NCBI GenBank assembly: GCA_012295275.1
Contig: CM022675.1
Span: 9,440,193 to 9,504,192 of the forward strand
Origin: Chrysomallon squamiferum
Lineage: Eukaryota > Mollusca > Gastropoda > Neomphalida > Peltospiridae
Reading direction: 5' to 3'
DNA length: 64,000 nt
Position numbers and translations under genes: made by a program. The notes beneath the pieces are model-generated. The model had not been told where the DNA came from. It worked only from the letters and a program-made list of their open reading frames with translations, and made no database searches. Shown here piece after piece: positions 56,142 through 64,000 of this stretch (its first letter is position 1; each line of letters starts with the position of its first letter).

Positions 56142-57587
56142 TCTTGGTTTAATATTAGTATAATAAGGTAGATTTTAAAATAAAATACACGTCACATTAC
56201 AATATGTATGTATTTAGACATTCATAAAATAATAATTACACAGAATAATGATTTGTGGTTACAAACATATTCTAACATAAAACAATTAATAATAATAAAT
56301 AAATGTTGATACATTCATATTATGTAAAATAGCTTATCTTCGTTTTTTTTGTTTTGTCAAAAATATTTCACAAGGATGTCTACAAATTTCCAACATTTTC
56401 TTTTTTTTTTCTCCAAATATTTGGATTTTTTAAAATTGTATTATTATTTTATTTTGTTTTCTTTTGTTATGAAAACACTTCTGGTTGACCTGAATTTCAT
56501 ACTTTTCCTCCATTTTTCTGTTGACAACACTGAATTCAGTGCAAATACTAAATATACCTTTTATATTTACACATTATGATTTAATTTATTTGCTGTAGTA
56601 AACATAAATACCATTGTTATGCAGAAACAACATGATATAATAAAATAACAATGAAAATAAAGAAACCTATGTTACTTAAAGCATGAAGAAATAATACATA
56701 TCTGATATAAAAAACACTTTCACATATTAGCATATATATGTTCTGTTACAAGGTGGTTTGGTTTGGTTATATATATATATATATTTTTTTTAGTACAGTT
56801 TATAGTGTGTCTCACTTAGTGAGTTCATCAAACAATATAAGCATTGTATATGCTGTTCTACTTTACCATATATCTATACATACTTTACTACACATTTAAG
56901 AAAAAACTAAAACAAATTAAAAACCTATTTGGCACAATAATAATGAACTTGTCATGAAATTAGTTTGTTAATATACAACAGTATTTAAAAAAAATCTAAT
57001 AATAAATTACTGCAAGCATATATTTATATTTTCAAAATATAATTAATTAGTTAATTTTTATTAACTTTTAAACAGCACACATAAGGTTATACTGAGTTAC
57101 ATGGTTTTAAAATCCTAGTGATTAATTATTTCGTTTTTAATTATTATTATTTTGTTCATAACAGAATCACATAATTATAACATAAATTCACATTATGTTT
57201 TTAAGTCAAAATAACCAAATTTATAAGTAATTACATATCTTCATAAAAAAGAAAGAAAATGTAATTAATAATGAAAGTAAATGGTAATTATTTGCAAATA
57301 TGTTTTGTATGAATTCATCCTTGGGTAGACAGCCTAGGAAGACATAACTATAAAAAAAAAAGCAATAACAATACTTTTCTAACGTAAGTAAGTCTAAGAT
57401 GTACAATGTTAAATAAAAAATAAAATAAAAATATTGCTCTCAATTTGTAGACTAAACATTAGGAAACATTGTTTTTTTTTTTTTAAATTATTACAGTGTA
57501 AAATGTTAATAATAATTAAAAAAAATTAAAACATTCAAGAACATTAATCAAATATAAAAATAAAAAAAGAATTTGATTCAAGAACAC

Positions 57588-57593
57588 TTTATT
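57588..57593 (-). terminator. Likely poly(A) signal of RUNDC3
   Basis: AATAAA on the minus strand about 205 bp beyond the stop codon. Confidence 0.4.
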
Positions 57594-57798
57594 TTAAAGT
57601 GAATTAACTTAAAAATACAAACCCCTCCCCTCAAAAAAAAGAAAACAAAACAAAAAAAATTAAAAATTAAAAATCCAGGAATATTGTTCCAGTAAATTAT
57701 AACAAAAAATAAACACTGAAAAAAAAAAAAAAAAAAAAAAAAAAGAAATAATAACAATAAAAAGAAGTTTAAAAAAAAGAGGTAAATCTCCTAACTAT

Positions 57799-63971
<6,173 letters not shown>

Positions 63972-64000
63972 CTGAGCTGTTCAATAATAATAATAATAAT

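Larger units (their letters stand above)
54336..57798. other. Intergenic between convergent SPO16 and RUNDC3
   Basis: About 3.4 kb of AT-rich, CpG-poor sequence with a poly-A run at 56115-56140. No exon, RNA gene or mobile-element end was recognised. It should contain both 3' UTRs. Confidence 0.5.

Overview
This is a eukaryotic nuclear window, most likely from a mollusc (probably a gastropod). The evidence is spliced genes with short introns (0.3-2.2 kb), very dense microsatellites and homopolymer runs, decayed tandem repeats, and short dispersed motifs of a kind I associate with molluscan genomes (AAGGGAGATAACTCT at 13.48 kb; GGAGTTAYGSCCCCYT-like motifs at 17.97, 18.15 and 24.65 kb). The species call is inference. 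Nothing indicates a prokaryote or a virus.

Layout. 1-26.7 kb is gene-poor: microsatellites, a 5-kb mosaic of four decayed tandem-repeat families (4.8-9.8 kb), a perfect 70-bp palindrome, and a few CpG-rich promoter-like patches with no recognisable gene. 26.87-29.39 kb (+) and 33.23-36.33 kb (+) hold a head-to-tail pair of NDUFA4 (COXFA4) genes with identical intron positions and phases. 41.29-43.93 kb (-) holds a two-coding-exon TBK1-adaptor gene of the AZI2/TBKBP1 family with two C-terminal zinc fingers. 44-51.8 kb is intergenic and holds an A-rich tandem array, two nested pogo/Tigger-like non-autonomous DNA transposons, and two perfect palindromic kB-type sites upstream of the adaptor gene. 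51.80-54.34 kb (+) holds a six-exon SPO16 (C1orf146) gene whose last intron has all three hallmarks of a U12-type AT-AC intron. 57.80-63.97 kb (-) holds the last eight exons of a RUNDC3A/B-like gene, which continues beyond the right edge.

The genes do not form a pathway: respiratory-chain subunit pair, innate-immune kinase adaptor, meiotic crossover factor, and a RUN-domain Rap2-effector type protein. SPO16 and RUNDC3 converge; AZI2-like and SPO16 diverge. I built all gene models by reading splice sites and frame by eye: every internal junction keeps the reading frame, and products were assigned by remembered similarity to vertebrate families, not by a database search.

Most long open frames in the window are translations of simple repeats and are not genes.
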